From assembly GCF_032271945.1 (NCBI RefSeq), contig NZ_CP130319.1, forward strand, positions 4,607,001 to 4,671,000: DNA of 64,000 nt, written 5' to 3'. Made by a program: the position numbers and the translations under genes. This DNA comes from Paenibacillus sp. MBLB1832 (lineage in GTDB: Bacteria; Bacillota; Bacilli; Paenibacillales; NBRC-103111). This document shows, one piece after another, positions 34,030 to 43,799 of this stretch (position 1 is the stretch's first letter; each line of letters opens with the position of its first letter). The notes beneath the pieces were generated by a model. It saw only the letters and a list, made by a program, of their open reading frames with translations, had not been told where the DNA came from and did no database searches.

Positions 34030-35259
34030 CTATCGATTTTTTACCGTCCACACGATGCCAAACTGAGTAAGCGAGGCCAGCATTAAGATCCACGGAATAA
34101 GACCGCCATCCAAATCGCTACCGAACAAGATGAGCACAATAATCGAGATGACACGCCCCACATTTAGGAAAAATTCTCGCACGACAACACTTTCCACCTT
34201 CAACTCTCCTTTGAGCGGAAGTTTGGCGATTAGGCTGTAGTAATAGCCCGTCATCGTGTTCCCTTGCAGCGGCGCGAAGATGGAATACAGGATCATAAAG
34301 CCCACGACTGACCAAATCGTTAGGCTTCCTATAATGAAGGAAATTCCGACAAGATAACCAATCGTCGAGACCAACAAATAGAGCCGAGATTTGCTCGCAT
34401 TCGCGTATTTGGAAATAAAGACGCCCATCACGATGCTCAAGCTCGAATACAAAACGCCAAGATACCCAACAAGATCCTCACGCGGCAATACCTTAAACAA
34501 CAAAATATTAGGCAAAAATAACATCGTCCCCTGCAGCAGTCCCATACCGAAGAAGCCTAGAAGCGCCTTCATCCAATCCTGTTTCTTCTTCATGATAAGA
34601 CCTGTGTATTTCAAATAATACACGCGATGATGGCCCCCAGAGGCCTTAATTTTCAAGGAAATAATCGCCGCCAGAACGAACATGAAGAAAGCGATGGCGA
34701 AGACGATCGTATAGCCGCTAAGGCCCTCTTTTAGCCGAATTATGTATCCTGCCAGAGCAGGACCCGCCAACGTTGCCGCGGTGAAAAACATCATATTAAA
34801 AGCGAGGTAGCGAATCCGATTCCTCTCCGTGGACACATCATACATCAGGGTCAAATAACCCACCCAATAGAACGCTCCGGCAATTCCATTGAAGATCGCG
34901 AACAACACATAGTAATCCACAAGCCGCTCCCCGGCAATACACACGCTTAAATAGAAGATTCCGATCAGTACAATCCCCAAGCGGTAGGATACCATCCGAT
35001 CCTTTTTCTTAATCAGATAGCCGCCTATGGAGAATCCAATGGGAGTTAATATGTACACGATCATGCTGTACGTCCCGTTGATAACGACACTATGTGTGAG
35101 CCGCCATAAGTACAGATTGAGGAACACACCTGACATCGATGCGCCGAATTGGAAAATGGAATGAATGACTAATGAGATAACGGCTTCATTACTTAGCTTT
35201 TTCTCCGCAGGAAGCGTATTCACTCTGCTCTGCAGCCAAGACTTGATTTTCATATACAT
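34030..35259 (-). CDS. Major facilitator superfamily transporter
   Basis: About 410 residues with 12 hydrophobic segments. The MFS-type loop after helix two reads GGYLIKKKDRMVSYRLG. ATG 35259 is chosen since GGGAGG lies 6 bases before it; the upstream in-frame extension overlaps the ribosome binding site. The substrate is unknown. No neighbouring gene fixes its role; the thioredoxin-reductase-like gene downstream is separated by a palindrome rather than a terminator, so partial co-transcription is possible. Confidence 0.85.
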   Translation of the reverse strand: MYMKIKSWLQSRVNTLPAEKKLSNEAVISLVIHSIFQFGASMSGVFLNLYLWRLTHSVVINGTYSMIVYILTPIGFSIGGYLIKKKDRMVSYRLGIVLIGIFYLSVCIAGERLVDYYVLFAIFNGIAGAFYWVGYLTLMYDVSTERNRIRYLAFNMMFFTAATLAGPALAGYIIRLKEGLSGYTIVFAIAFFMFVLAAIISLKIKASGGHHRVYYLKYTGLIMKKKQDWMKALLGFFGMGLLQGTMLFLPNILLFKVLPREDLVGYLGVLYSSLSIVMGVFISKYANASKSRLYLLVSTIGYLVGISFIIGSLTIWSVVGFMILYSIFAPLQGNTMTGYYYSLIAKLPLKGELKVESVVVREFFLNVGRVISIIVLILFGSDLDGGLIPWILMLASLTQFGIVWTVKNR

Positions 35260-35313
35260 GTGTGACCTCCCGTTATCCCCATTGTAACAGCCCTTCTCCG
35301 TTCTGTTAAAGAG

Positions 35314-35348
35314 CAAAAAGCCCCAGCAGGAGCGCTGAGGCTTTCATA
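35314..35348 (-). terminator. Terminator of the sugar-binding protein gene
   Basis: Arms AAAGCC-CAGC and GCTG-GGCTTT (with small bulges) span 35319-35344 and are followed on the minus strand by TTTTTGCTC. Confidence 0.7.
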
Positions 35349-35363
35349 ATGTCGATATTCGTC

Positions 35364-36683
35364 TTACTTCTTAAGGCTATCCCATGTTTTCTGGAATTCT
35401 TCCAACATTTGATCTTTCGTGTACTTCTTCGCTACGTAACCTTGCATGATATCGCCGAATTTTTTGCTGGACGCTTCGCCGCCAGGGAATTTGAACCAGT
35501 TCCAGCTCAGTGTTTTACCAGCTTTACTGTAGGAGATAATATCTGCTGCTAATGGACCAAGTACTTTTTCGTCAGCAGGAATTGTTTTGAACGCTGGGAT
35601 AAACTTGAACTCTTCTGTGATATATTTCTTACCGATGTCGGAGCTAACCATCCAATTCAAGAATTTCTTAGCTTCGTCTTTTGCAGCCGAATTTTTGTTA
35701 ATAACCCAGTTGTTAGGAACGCCTACGAATAATTTATCGTTCGCTGTAGCATCATCGGAAATCGGCATTGGCAAGAAGCCAATTTTAATGTCTGGGTTTG
35801 TTTTGGTAATTTGAACTTGCGTCCAGTTACCTTGTTGCGTCATTGCTGCTTTACCTGTTGCGAAATCCGTAACTTGTGTGTTGTAGTCCGTTTGCAGCGG
35901 ATTTTTATTACCATATTGCAGCGTCAGGTCAAACAATTTAGTCCAGTTGTTGAACACTTCGTTGCCTGTAATTTTCGCAGTACCTTTGTTCAAGCCTTCG
36001 ATGAAAGCATTTGGATCTTTTTGATACGCAAATGGAAGGTTCACGAAGTGGTTACCCAATACCCACCACTCGGCATAGCCATTCTCAAAAGGCGTGATGC
36101 CTGCATCTTTCAGCTTTTTAGCTGCTGCTTCTAATTGCGAGAACGTTTTTGGAAGCTCAGTGATACCCGCCTTAGCAAATAGATCTTTGTTGTACTGGAA
36201 GCCGTACCCTTCAAGATTCAAAGGTTGACCATACAGTTTACCGTTCTTTGTCATTGGCTCTTTCGCTACATCTACAAGGTCTTTCACCCAAGGTTGGTCG
36301 GAAAGGTCTTCGAGGTTGTCGATCCATTTATCAAGGTCAGTGAATCCGCCGTTGTTGAAAATATCTGGTTTGTCGCCAGCATTGAATTTCGCAAGCAACG
36401 CTGCGCCATAATCCGCGCCACCACCAACCGTGTCGACTTGAATTTTAACGTTAGGATTCAGCTTCTCATATTCTTTCACCAATTTACCAAGCTGATCGGC
36501 AATTTCTACTTTAAATTGGAAAATCTTCACTGTTACTGGCTTGCCGGCTGCAGCAGGTGTCGTTGTTGCTGTTGCGCCAGTTGTAGGTGCTGGGCTAGCT
36601 GTGTTATCTTTCTTACCGCAACCCGTTGCTAGTACGGATAAGGATAGTACCGCTGCTACGCTGATCATCGTTAGTTTTTTCAT
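35364..36683 (-). CDS. Extracellular sugar-binding lipoprotein of an ABC transporter
   Basis: The signal peptide ends in a lipobox LATGC (Cys at about residue 22), followed by a Thr/Ala/Pro linker. The rest is a bacterial extracellular binding protein type 1 (PF01547/PF13416): KFNAGDKPDIFNNGG near 100 and TGKAAMTQQGNW near 275. ATG 36683 has GGGAGG 9 bases upstream. It is the third gene of the unit after two permeases. The ATP-binding subunit is absent here and is presumably the shared MsmX-type protein, as usual for CUT1 transporters. A cre-like site lies about 70 bases before the start. Confidence 0.95.
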   Translation of the reverse strand: MKKLTMISVAAVLSLSVLATGCGKKDNTASPAPTTGATATTTPAAAGKPVTVKIFQFKVEIADQLGKLVKEYEKLNPNVKIQVDTVGGGADYGAALLAKFNAGDKPDIFNNGGFTDLDKWIDNLEDLSDQPWVKDLVDVAKEPMTKNGKLYGQPLNLEGYGFQYNKDLFAKAGITELPKTFSQLEAAAKKLKDAGITPFENGYAEWWVLGNHFVNLPFAYQKDPNAFIEGLNKGTAKITGNEVFNNWTKLFDLTLQYGNKNPLQTDYNTQVTDFATGKAAMTQQGNWTQVQITKTNPDIKIGFLPMPISDDATANDKLFVGVPNNWVINKNSAAKDEAKKFLNWMVSSDIGKKYITEEFKFIPAFKTIPADEKVLGPLAADIISYSKAGKTLSWNWFKFPGGEASSKKFGDIMQGYVAKKYTKDQMLEEFQKTWDSLKK

Positions 36684-36752
36684 TGGAATAGTGCCTCCCT
36701 TTATTAGCATGCTTTGTTTATTGTGTTCTCTTTAACCTCTTACAATACCTAT

Positions 36753-36766
36753 TGTAAACACTTACA
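36753..36766. promoter_or_regulatory. cre-like catabolite repression site
   Basis: On the minus strand TGTAAGTGTTTACA matches the CcpA consensus TGTAANCGNTTACA except for T in place of C in the centre. It lies between the second permease and the binding-protein gene, overlapping a TTTACA that could act as a -35. Confidence 0.5.
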
Positions 36767-36831
36767 TCGTCTATGGACACCGAGTATATTGAACATAAAG
36801 GTGGAATATTTTGAACATATTTGAAATTATG

Positions 36832-37668
36832 TCACCCTTTTACTGATCCGGCGGTAATCCCTTCGACGATGTGTTTTTGCAAGAACAAGAAGAAAATTAC
36901 GATCGGTAATACACTCAGGGTTAATCCAGCTAGAGCCAAATCCCATTGCTTCGTATATTGTCCAAAGAACGAGAATGTTGCGAGCGGAATCGTCCGCAGC
37001 TCAGGATTGCCCAAGACAAGGGAAGGAAGCAAATAGTCGTTCCAAATCCATAAGCTGTTCAGGATAATAATCGTAATCGACATTGGCTTCAGCAATGGGA
37101 ATACGATTTTCCAAAACACGCCATAGGCCGAACTGCCATCCACTTTCGCTGATTCTTCAATTTCAAGTGGAATGGACTTAATAAAGCCATGGTAGAGAAA
37201 CACATTGAGTGAAACACCAAATCCATAATAGCATGCGATTAATCCAAGCTTACTATCCATGAATCCAACTTGACTTGCGACACGCACAAGAGGAATCATG
37301 ATCGATTGGAACGGAATCACCATCGCTGCAACGAATGCAAGAAAAACAAGATTATTGAATTTGGTGGACCTTCTCACCATCCGATAAGCAGCCATCGAAG
37401 AAATGATGACGAGACCCGCGTTACTCAACACGGTAATGAACAGTGAGTTGAAGAACGCCTGCGGAAACTTCATGATGCTCCATACTTTGGTGTAGTTATC
37501 CAAATAGAGTGAGCTTGGCAATTTCGCTGTGTTCGCCGCCAGCTCTGGGAAGGTCTTCAGCGAGTTCGCGATGACGAAGTAAAACGGAACTAAGAATAGT
37601 AAGGCAAGGAGAATACCCAATACCTCTAGACCAAATAAACGCCCTGTATACTTTTTGATGGAAGCCAT
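36832..37668 (-). CDS. Sugar ABC transporter permease (MalG-like)
   Basis: Six membrane segments and the EAA loop EESAKVDGSSAYGVFWKIVFP at about residues 170-190, which contacts the ATPase. The start ATG overlaps the stop of the upstream permease (TAATG), so synthesis is coupled. It forms the CUT1-type pore with the MalF-like partner. Confidence 0.93.
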   Translation of the reverse strand: MASIKKYTGRLFGLEVLGILLALLFLVPFYFVIANSLKTFPELAANTAKLPSSLYLDNYTKVWSIMKFPQAFFNSLFITVLSNAGLVIISSMAAYRMVRRSTKFNNLVFLAFVAAMVIPFQSIMIPLVRVASQVGFMDSKLGLIACYYGFGVSLNVFLYHGFIKSIPLEIEESAKVDGSSAYGVFWKIVFPLLKPMSITIIILNSLWIWNDYLLPSLVLGNPELRTIPLATFSFFGQYTKQWDLALAGLTLSVLPIVIFFLFLQKHIVEGITAGSVKG

Positions 37669-38552
37669 TAGACCTCGACCTCCTTACGCTTGGTGTACAT
37701 CACTTGGACAGTTGAAATGATCGCAACGACGATGAAGAATACTAGGGCCTTCGCCGTACCTAACCCATAACGGTTATTACGGAATGCTTCTTGATAAATG
37801 TTGATCGAAACGGATTCTGTCGAATTGAACGGTCCGCCTTTGGTTAGGGAGAAGTTCAGGTCGAAGATTTTGAAAGACCAGGAAATCGTTAAGAACAAGC
37901 ATACCGTCACGGCTGGCATGATCAGCGGAACAATGATGTTGCGCAGCACTTGCATTCTTGAAGCGCCATCTATGTAGGCGGCCTCCAACATATCTTTGGG
38001 CACATTGGATAACGCTGCGATATAAATAATCATTAGGTACCCGGCACCCTGCCAAATGCTTACGATGACAATCGCCCAGAAAGCGGTAGGCGCATCGCCT
38101 AGCCAAGGCAGCTCGAAGAATCCGATATGAGTAAGATTCCCAAGTGTTGAGAAACCTTTCACGAAAATAAACTGCCAAATAAAACCAAGCAATAAACCAC
38201 CGATGACGTTAGGCATGAAAAAGATGGTCCGAAGGACATTTCTCGTCTTCAGTGCTTGTGTCAGCAATAAAGCGAGCAGGAAGCCAACCAGATTCGTCAG
38301 AATAACATTCGTAACGGTCAAACGTGATGTAAAGCTAAACGCATTGCGATAATCCTTATCGTGGAACAAAATCTGTTTGAAATTGTCCAAACCATTGAAT
38401 ACGACTTTGGTTGTTACACCATTCCACTCCGTGAAGGAATAATAAATGCTCATCATAAATGGAATGAAGACCACGACACTAAAAAATAAAAGTGCTGGCC
38501 CAATAAATACCCACTGCTGTAACCATCCGGACAGCATTTTTTTTGTTTTCAC
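37668..38552 (-). CDS. Sugar ABC transporter permease (MalF-like)
   Basis: Six membrane segments and the EAA loop EAAYIDGASRMQVLRNIIVP near residue 200. GTG 38552 (VKTKKMLSGW) is chosen because AAGGGGG precedes it by 8 bases and the basic N-terminus directly precedes the first helix; the longer in-frame extension crosses the ribosome binding site. It is the first gene of the transporter operon and is divergent from the sensor kinase. Confidence 0.92.
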   Translation of the reverse strand: MKTKKMLSGWLQQWVFIGPALLFFSVVVFIPFMMSIYYSFTEWNGVTTKVVFNGLDNFKQILFHDKDYRNAFSFTSRLTVTNVILTNLVGFLLALLLTQALKTRNVLRTIFFMPNVIGGLLLGFIWQFIFVKGFSTLGNLTHIGFFELPWLGDAPTAFWAIVIVSIWQGAGYLMIIYIAALSNVPKDMLEAAYIDGASRMQVLRNIIVPLIMPAVTVCLFLTISWSFKIFDLNFSLTKGGPFNSTESVSINIYQEAFRNNRYGLGTAKALVFFIVVAIISTVQVMYTKRKEVEV

Positions 38553-38639
38553 TGGGAAATCCCCCTTACCCTCTGCTACTGTACATTTAGTATAAAACCG
38601 TGCAGCTCCCCCTAACACTGACAATCGTGATGCAATAGG

Positions 38640-38668
38640 TGGAATTTGTTGACCTCTCCTGCTACAAT
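38640..38668 (+). promoter_or_regulatory. Candidate promoter of the sensor kinase gene
   Basis: TGCTACAAT (extended -10, 38660-38668) with TGGAAT 17 bases upstream of TACAAT. It lies about 65 bases before the kinase start. Confidence 0.4.
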
Positions 38669-38733
38669 GTAGGGGAAAATCCCATTATAGTGCGCGCGTT
38701 CAAAACCTCTAATAGAAAACGAGCTGATCCCTT

Positions 38734-40560
38734 GTGATTCGACACAGCATTCGTAATAAACTCATCATTTTCCTGCTGATTGCGACTCTCGTCCCTTTCG
38801 TTACGTCCTTAGTCGTTTCCTATTACTTCACCAAACAGAAGGTTACAGAAGACACGCTTACGAACAATTCCGCCCTGCTGTCACAAGGTAAAACGAATCT
38901 TCTGAATTACCTCGACAGTATTGTCCAAGCCTCCTCTACCATCTATACAGGCGCACAGCTCTCCGAACTGGGCCAGTTTTATGAAATTATTCAACGGCAG
39001 CATGAAATCGACTATATGAGTGATAAAGTGATCAAAAGCGGTCTGCAAGTCATGTCTCATTCTGTCAAAGAAATCAAGCAGATCTACTTATATGCTTCTG
39101 TCAGTGACCGCTCTTATTTCGTCAACAATGATCTTGTTGCAGGAAACAGCGGGAAATATCCAGGCATTCTGCCATTCCCTGCGAACCAGCTTGTTTATTT
39201 CGAAACCACACATGCTAGCCACAATTACCATAGCGCGCTTAATGTGTATTCTGCTCCAACTCCTGTTCTCTCTATGCACCGTAATATTATGTACTCACCC
39301 AACAATACGTCCATCGGCGAGCTGGTCATTGATGTCAGCTTAGATCTTGTTTCCCAGATCTCGCAGCGTTTATTTACGCATGATCAGGAAGAGCTCTACA
39401 TTTTAGATGAAACAGGACATATTGTATATGGACCTAACCCAGCCAAATGGGGGCAGTTCCTAGACGATCAATGGGGGAATGAAGCGATTCACAGCGAGCT
39501 CGATAAGGGGAGCTATGAGTGGAATAAAGGTTCGTTTGCCGGCATTACCATGTTTGAAAAAATGCAGACGAACTACGTCAGTTGGACGCTGGTGAAACGT
39601 CTTCCCTATGAACAACTTACACGAAATGCACGTCAATTAACGAAGATTAATGCACTGATCCTGACCTTCTTCATGCTCATTGTGATGGGGGGCACGGTGT
39701 TTATTTCCATCCGTTTCACTGCGCCGATTAAGCAATTGATTCGGTACATTACGCGCATTCAAACCGGCCAATCGGGGCTCGGGGATGTACAATCCGATAT
39801 TCAGTTATCTCGAACCGACGAAATGGGTATTCTGGCGAATCGTTTCCATGGTCTCATGCAGGATCTGGATAATATGGTGATGCGGGAGTACCGCCTAGAG
39901 CTGGCGAACAAGTCCAACCAATTAATGGCGCTGCAGGCGCAAATTAACCCCCATTTCCTTAATAATGCCCTGCAATCGATCGGCACTTTGGCCTTGCAGC
40001 ACGAGGCTCCAAAGATTTATGGACTTATCAATTCCTTAGCTAAAATGATGCATTACAGCATGAACACGAATGAATCGGTCGTTCCCCTGCGTAAGGAATT
40101 AGAGCATATTAAAGCGTATCTCGAGCTGCAGAAGCAGCGTTTCGAGCACCAATTTGAAATCGTCTATGACATTGAAGAAGGTACGCCAACCATTATGATG
40201 CCTAAAATGAGCCTGCAACCGCTTGTTGAAAACTATTTCAAGCATGGCTTTAAACCGAGCCAGTCTCAAGCGCCTGGCTTACTGCGCATAGCCTCATCTA
40301 ACGTCGTAAGACCCCAAGGGGAATACTTACAACTGATCGTCGAGGACAATGGAGTCGGCATGACCGACCAACGTCTCGTGGAAGTGCGTGCTCGACTGCG
40401 GACACCTTCTGCTGCTGATGATGCTAACATTGGTCTTCACAATGTACTCACGCGTCTGCAACTCTACTTCCAAGACGATGCAACACTCGATATTGAACAT
40501 GTACAACCGCAAGGTTTGCGGGTCATTATTCGGATTCCGATGAAAAAGGGAGTTAATTGA
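38734..40560 (+). CDS. YesM-type membrane sensor histidine kinase
   Basis: Order of parts: membrane helix (about residues 8-30), extracellular sensor domain (about 31-300), second helix (about 305-325), HAMP (FTAPIKQLIRYITRIQTGQ), His_kinase domain with the phospho-acceptor in QINPHFLNNALQSI (about 405-418), and an HATPase domain with VEDNGVGM and DANIGLHNV. The start is GTG 38734 with a weak GAGCTGAT site. Two bases separate it from its response regulator. It lies divergent from the sugar ABC operon, so it probably senses an extracellular sugar or its binding protein and controls that operon. Confidence 0.95.
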   Translation: MIRHSIRNKLIIFLLIATLVPFVTSLVVSYYFTKQKVTEDTLTNNSALLSQGKTNLLNYLDSIVQASSTIYTGAQLSELGQFYEIIQRQHEIDYMSDKVIKSGLQVMSHSVKEIKQIYLYASVSDRSYFVNNDLVAGNSGKYPGILPFPANQLVYFETTHASHNYHSALNVYSAPTPVLSMHRNIMYSPNNTSIGELVIDVSLDLVSQISQRLFTHDQEELYILDETGHIVYGPNPAKWGQFLDDQWGNEAIHSELDKGSYEWNKGSFAGITMFEKMQTNYVSWTLVKRLPYEQLTRNARQLTKINALILTFFMLIVMGGTVFISIRFTAPIKQLIRYITRIQTGQSGLGDVQSDIQLSRTDEMGILANRFHGLMQDLDNMVMREYRLELANKSNQLMALQAQINPHFLNNALQSIGTLALQHEAPKIYGLINSLAKMMHYSMNTNESVVPLRKELEHIKAYLELQKQRFEHQFEIVYDIEEGTPTIMMPKMSLQPLVENYFKHGFKPSQSQAPGLLRIASSNVVRPQGEYLQLIVEDNGVGMTDQRLVEVRARLRTPSAADDANIGLHNVLTRLQLYFQDDATLDIEHVQPQGLRVIIRIPMKKGVN

Positions 40561-40561
40561 C

Positions 40562-42190
40562 ATGAAAGTCTTGCTTGTCGATGATGAGAAGCATGTCCGC
40601 GATGCAATTCGGTTGCTTGTGAATTGGAAGCAATTCGGGATCGATACGATATTGGAAGCGCAAGATGGCGAAGCAGCTTTAGCCATCGTTCAAGAGGAGC
40701 ACCCTGAAATCATTATGACGGACATGATGATGCCCGTGATGAACGGTGTTAAGCTGCTTGAATGGCTTCACCTCCATGCCCCAGATTCCAAAACAATTGT
40801 GATCAGCGGGCATGATGACTTCTCTTTGCTGCGGCACACCGTCAAATATGGCGGTACGGATTATATTTTGAAGCCGATTGATCCCGACCAGTTGAATGAA
40901 GCGTTGGATAAAGCGATTGGGGCTTGGCTCAAGGAAGAAGAGGTTCGCAACACGAACCGTGAACTGCATATCGAGGTCAATCAATTCAAACCGATTTACT
41001 GGGACAAGTTGCTGACTTCGCTCATTTCTGAACCCAGCACCTATGAACCTGTTGCTGAACAGCTCGAACGGGAACTGCACGTGCCTAAGCACGTGGCAAG
41101 CTGTCGCGTAGCCATTCTGGATCTCGATACCATCGATGCTGCTATTAAAAGCAAATTCAATTCCAATCTCGATCTCTTGCTTTTTTCTTTGATTAACATA
41201 TGTAATGAATTTCTCATGATGCATAAGCGCGGCTACGCCTTTAGACATCTGCCTAATCCTAATGAAATCGTCATACTCATCTGGTCGGCACCTAATCAAG
41301 CCGAAGAGCTGATCGAAGCGATCAATGATGGCATTCGCACAGCGCTGCATACGCGGGTCGACATCGGAATCGGTAGTGCGCACGCCTTCCCTGCGCAGCT
41401 GAAGCTGTCCTATCAGGAGGCGCGCGATGCACTGCGTCATCGCAATCTGAAAGCGAAGGACACATGGATACACACGTCTTGGCAGCCAGTGAAATCGGCG
41501 CAAGTCACGTTAACCTTTCATCAATATGAGGAAAGCATCCATTTAGCCATTCGCAGCGGGAATGTGGAGCAGATTGAGGACATTGTTGGGCAATGGATCG
41601 ACGCTGTGAAGAGTTGTGAGGTCCTGACGCCGGAACAATTCGAGCTCTGGTGGGGGGAATACCGTGTCATGATGCGCCGCTGGGTGCAGCAATTCATTCC
41701 GAACAGCGGCGAGGATGAAGTGAACGCCTTGCTTCTTGAAGATCGAACTTCCTCGCTGATCGGACTTGACGAGAAAGGGTCGCTTTCCTTCTCTCTCTGG
41801 CAGCAGGAGCTTACACGCAGTCTCATTCAAGTGTCTAAACTTCATCTAGCGAGTCAGCACCAAGACAACAATGTCATCTTCGAAATCGCGAAATATATCG
41901 AAAAGCATTACCACGAAGATATTTCGCTTGCTGATATTGCAAGTCGTTTCTATCTCAGCCGGGAATATATCTCTCGTAAATTTAAACAAGAATTTGAAGT
42001 CAATCTCTCCGATTATTTAGGTCAAATTCGGTTGAGCAAGGCTAAAGTGCTGCTGTGCAACCCAAATCTTCGTATTTCACAGGTTGCGGAGATGGTCGGC
42101 TATCAGGATGAGAAGTATTTCTCCAAAGTTTTCAAAAAAATGTCGGGTATGACCCCCAATGAATATCGAAAAACAGCGAATTCTATCTAA
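40562..42190 (+). CDS. YesN-type response regulator with AraC DNA-binding domain
   Basis: Receiver domain residues 1-120 (VLLVDDEKHVRDAI, phospho-acceptor Asp in MTDMMMPVMNG near residue 54, LKPID). A linker region of about 280 residues follows, then two AraC-type helix-turn-helix motifs near the C-terminus (LADIASRFYLSREYISRKFK and the GYQDEKYFSKVFKKMSG block). AAGGGAG precedes the ATG, which lies two bases after the kinase stop. It is expected to activate the divergent transporter genes. Confidence 0.95.
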   Translation: MKVLLVDDEKHVRDAIRLLVNWKQFGIDTILEAQDGEAALAIVQEEHPEIIMTDMMMPVMNGVKLLEWLHLHAPDSKTIVISGHDDFSLLRHTVKYGGTDYILKPIDPDQLNEALDKAIGAWLKEEEVRNTNRELHIEVNQFKPIYWDKLLTSLISEPSTYEPVAEQLERELHVPKHVASCRVAILDLDTIDAAIKSKFNSNLDLLLFSLINICNEFLMMHKRGYAFRHLPNPNEIVILIWSAPNQAEELIEAINDGIRTALHTRVDIGIGSAHAFPAQLKLSYQEARDALRHRNLKAKDTWIHTSWQPVKSAQVTLTFHQYEESIHLAIRSGNVEQIEDIVGQWIDAVKSCEVLTPEQFELWWGEYRVMMRRWVQQFIPNSGEDEVNALLLEDRTSSLIGLDEKGSLSFSLWQQELTRSLIQVSKLHLASQHQDNNVIFEIAKYIEKHYHEDISLADIASRFYLSREYISRKFKQEFEVNLSDYLGQIRLSKAKVLLCNPNLRISQVAEMVGYQDEKYFSKVFKKMSGMTPNEYRKTANSI

Positions 42191-42192
42191 AG

Positions 42193-42222
42193 TTCCGAGA
42201 AAATATGGGAATATGGTATACT
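42193..42222 (+). promoter_or_regulatory. Promoter of the coiled-coil / glycosidase operon
   Basis: TTCCGA and TATACT are 18 bases apart, with a TG dinucleotide one base before the -10. It lies directly after the response-regulator stop and 20 bases before the next start. Confidence 0.45.
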
Positions 42223-42242
42223 AGTAGCAAGAGGTGATTTTC

Positions 42243-42674
42243 ATGAGTATGCCCATTGAAAGTGCAACGGTGAATTCTTTTCCCCGCACGTCAAAAGCAA
42301 CCCGGGTAAAGAAGAAAACGTACGTCATCTTATTCATGGGTTGGGTCATGCTGATCGCAATCGGAGTAGCAGCAACGATGATGTACACGAAACATCTGAG
42401 GCAACAAATCTCGACCGATATCGCACAGCAAACCCAGCAGCAATTACAAGTCATTCAACAAGATTATCAGAAGCAAGTCTCTCAATTGAAGGATAGTGTA
42501 ACTTCCGATATGAAGACTTTGCAAGCCAAGGTGGATTCATTGAATGAATTATTGGCTTTCACCAAAGATAGCGCGAACAGCAAGACAGATAATAGCAATC
42601 AACTTTATACGCAGCTGACGGACGTGAAGAAGAAGCTTGATGAGCTGCAGAAGAATCTGGATGTGTTGAAATAA
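42243..42674 (+). CDS. Single-pass membrane protein with coiled coil
   Basis: A cytoplasmic basic N-terminus (about 30 residues) is followed by one membrane helix (YVILFMGWVMLIAIGVAATMM) and an extracellular coiled coil rich in Gln and Lys (QISTDIAQQTQQQLQVIQQD, then two Leu-heptad stretches). ATG 42243 is preferred to GTG 42234 because AGAGGTG lies 6 bases before it. Its stop overlaps the start of the next gene (TAATG), so the two are coupled. It may scaffold or anchor the glycosidase at the membrane. Confidence 0.75.
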   Translation: MSMPIESATVNSFPRTSKATRVKKKTYVILFMGWVMLIAIGVAATMMYTKHLRQQISTDIAQQTQQQLQVIQQDYQKQVSQLKDSVTSDMKTLQAKVDSLNELLAFTKDSANSKTDNSNQLYTQLTDVKKKLDELQKNLDVLK

Positions 42675-43747
42675 TGACAGCGAATCCGATTCAACAGATT
42701 AACCGTGTACTCCTATTGGCCTGTGCCCCCTTCTTGGGCATGTTGATTTGGCTGCTTTTCGCCACCATGGACATTACTATTCCTTCCTGGTCGCCTGCCG
42801 CAGCTGAACCGATCAGCATTCATGCCGAAACGCTCACCATGGACACCATGCTGACCCAAGCGAATCAGGATGCCATTCAGACCAAAAGTATTATTCAGCA
42901 ATATTTCCAGCTTTATGAGAAAAGCACAGCCGAAGTAACGGCCATGCTTCAAGTTGCAGCCGCACAAGCGGTTAAACCAGGACTTATCTACGATACCCGC
43001 ATTACAGCCAAGCTTGGCAGTCCGCTGCGCCAAGCCTCCTCAGGGAATATTGATATTCGTCTATTTGCCCTGAATGAAAAAAACTACACAGGTTATGCTC
43101 TTAAAGTGAACCTCAAAACCGATAAGGCCGTTAAGCTCGTCCTTGGGAACGATAAGCTGGGCTCCAGCGAAACGACTCTTTCCGCAGCTAACCGTTACGG
43201 CGCCGTTGTCGGTGTGAATGCAGGAGGCTTCGCGGATGACAGTCGCGGAAGACGCTTTCCGTTGGACACTACTGTCATGAATGGCAAGTACGTGAATGGT
43301 TTCTTCCCAACGAACAACGATACGGCCTTCATCGGCTTGAACAAAGATCGCCAGTTGATCGGTGGCAAGTTCAGCTCCCAATCTGAGCTGGACAAGCTGA
43401 ACCCGTTGATGGGATCGACCTTTGTGCCTGTGTTATTGAAAAATGGCAGCAAATTGCCCATTCCGTATCAATGGCAAAGCTCTCCTGCGCGAGCTGCGCG
43501 AACGGTCATGGCCAATTACAAGAATGACCAGCTGCTGTTCCTCGTGACAGACGGCTACGATGAGAGCGGCAATTCGGGCGCTACACTCGCCGAGCTGCAG
43601 GATAAAATGCAGCAGCTTGGCGTCGTCGATGCGTACAACTTAGACGGCGGCGGCTCTACCACGCTGGTTTGGGGCGGCAGCGTCATTAATCGCCCTTCGG
43701 ACGGGAAATTGCGACCGCTCGCTACGAACTTCTTATTTTTCAAATAA
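42674..43747 (+). CDS. Phosphodiester glycosidase (NAGPA) family protein
   Basis: An N-terminal membrane segment (LLACAPFLGMLIWLLFATM) is followed by a helical stretch and the NAGPA domain (PF09992, about residues 170-355). Its conserved features are VVGVNAGGFADD, LVTDGYDESGNSGATLAEL and NLDGGGSTTLVW. Members remove alpha-N-acetylglucosamine-1-phosphate or act on phosphodiester-linked sugars of wall polymers or exopolysaccharide. The protein faces the outside. Translation is coupled to the coiled-coil gene upstream. Confidence 0.88.
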   Translation: MTANPIQQINRVLLLACAPFLGMLIWLLFATMDITIPSWSPAAAEPISIHAETLTMDTMLTQANQDAIQTKSIIQQYFQLYEKSTAEVTAMLQVAAAQAVKPGLIYDTRITAKLGSPLRQASSGNIDIRLFALNEKNYTGYALKVNLKTDKAVKLVLGNDKLGSSETTLSAANRYGAVVGVNAGGFADDSRGRRFPLDTTVMNGKYVNGFFPTNNDTAFIGLNKDRQLIGGKFSSQSELDKLNPLMGSTFVPVLLKNGSKLPIPYQWQSSPARAARTVMANYKNDQLLFLVTDGYDESGNSGATLAELQDKMQQLGVVDAYNLDGGGSTTLVWGGSVINRPSDGKLRPLATNFLFFK

Positions 43748-43799
43748 TTGCGTCGGCTCTTGTCGCACCCAGCCTCAAATTATTCACACAATGTTTGTT

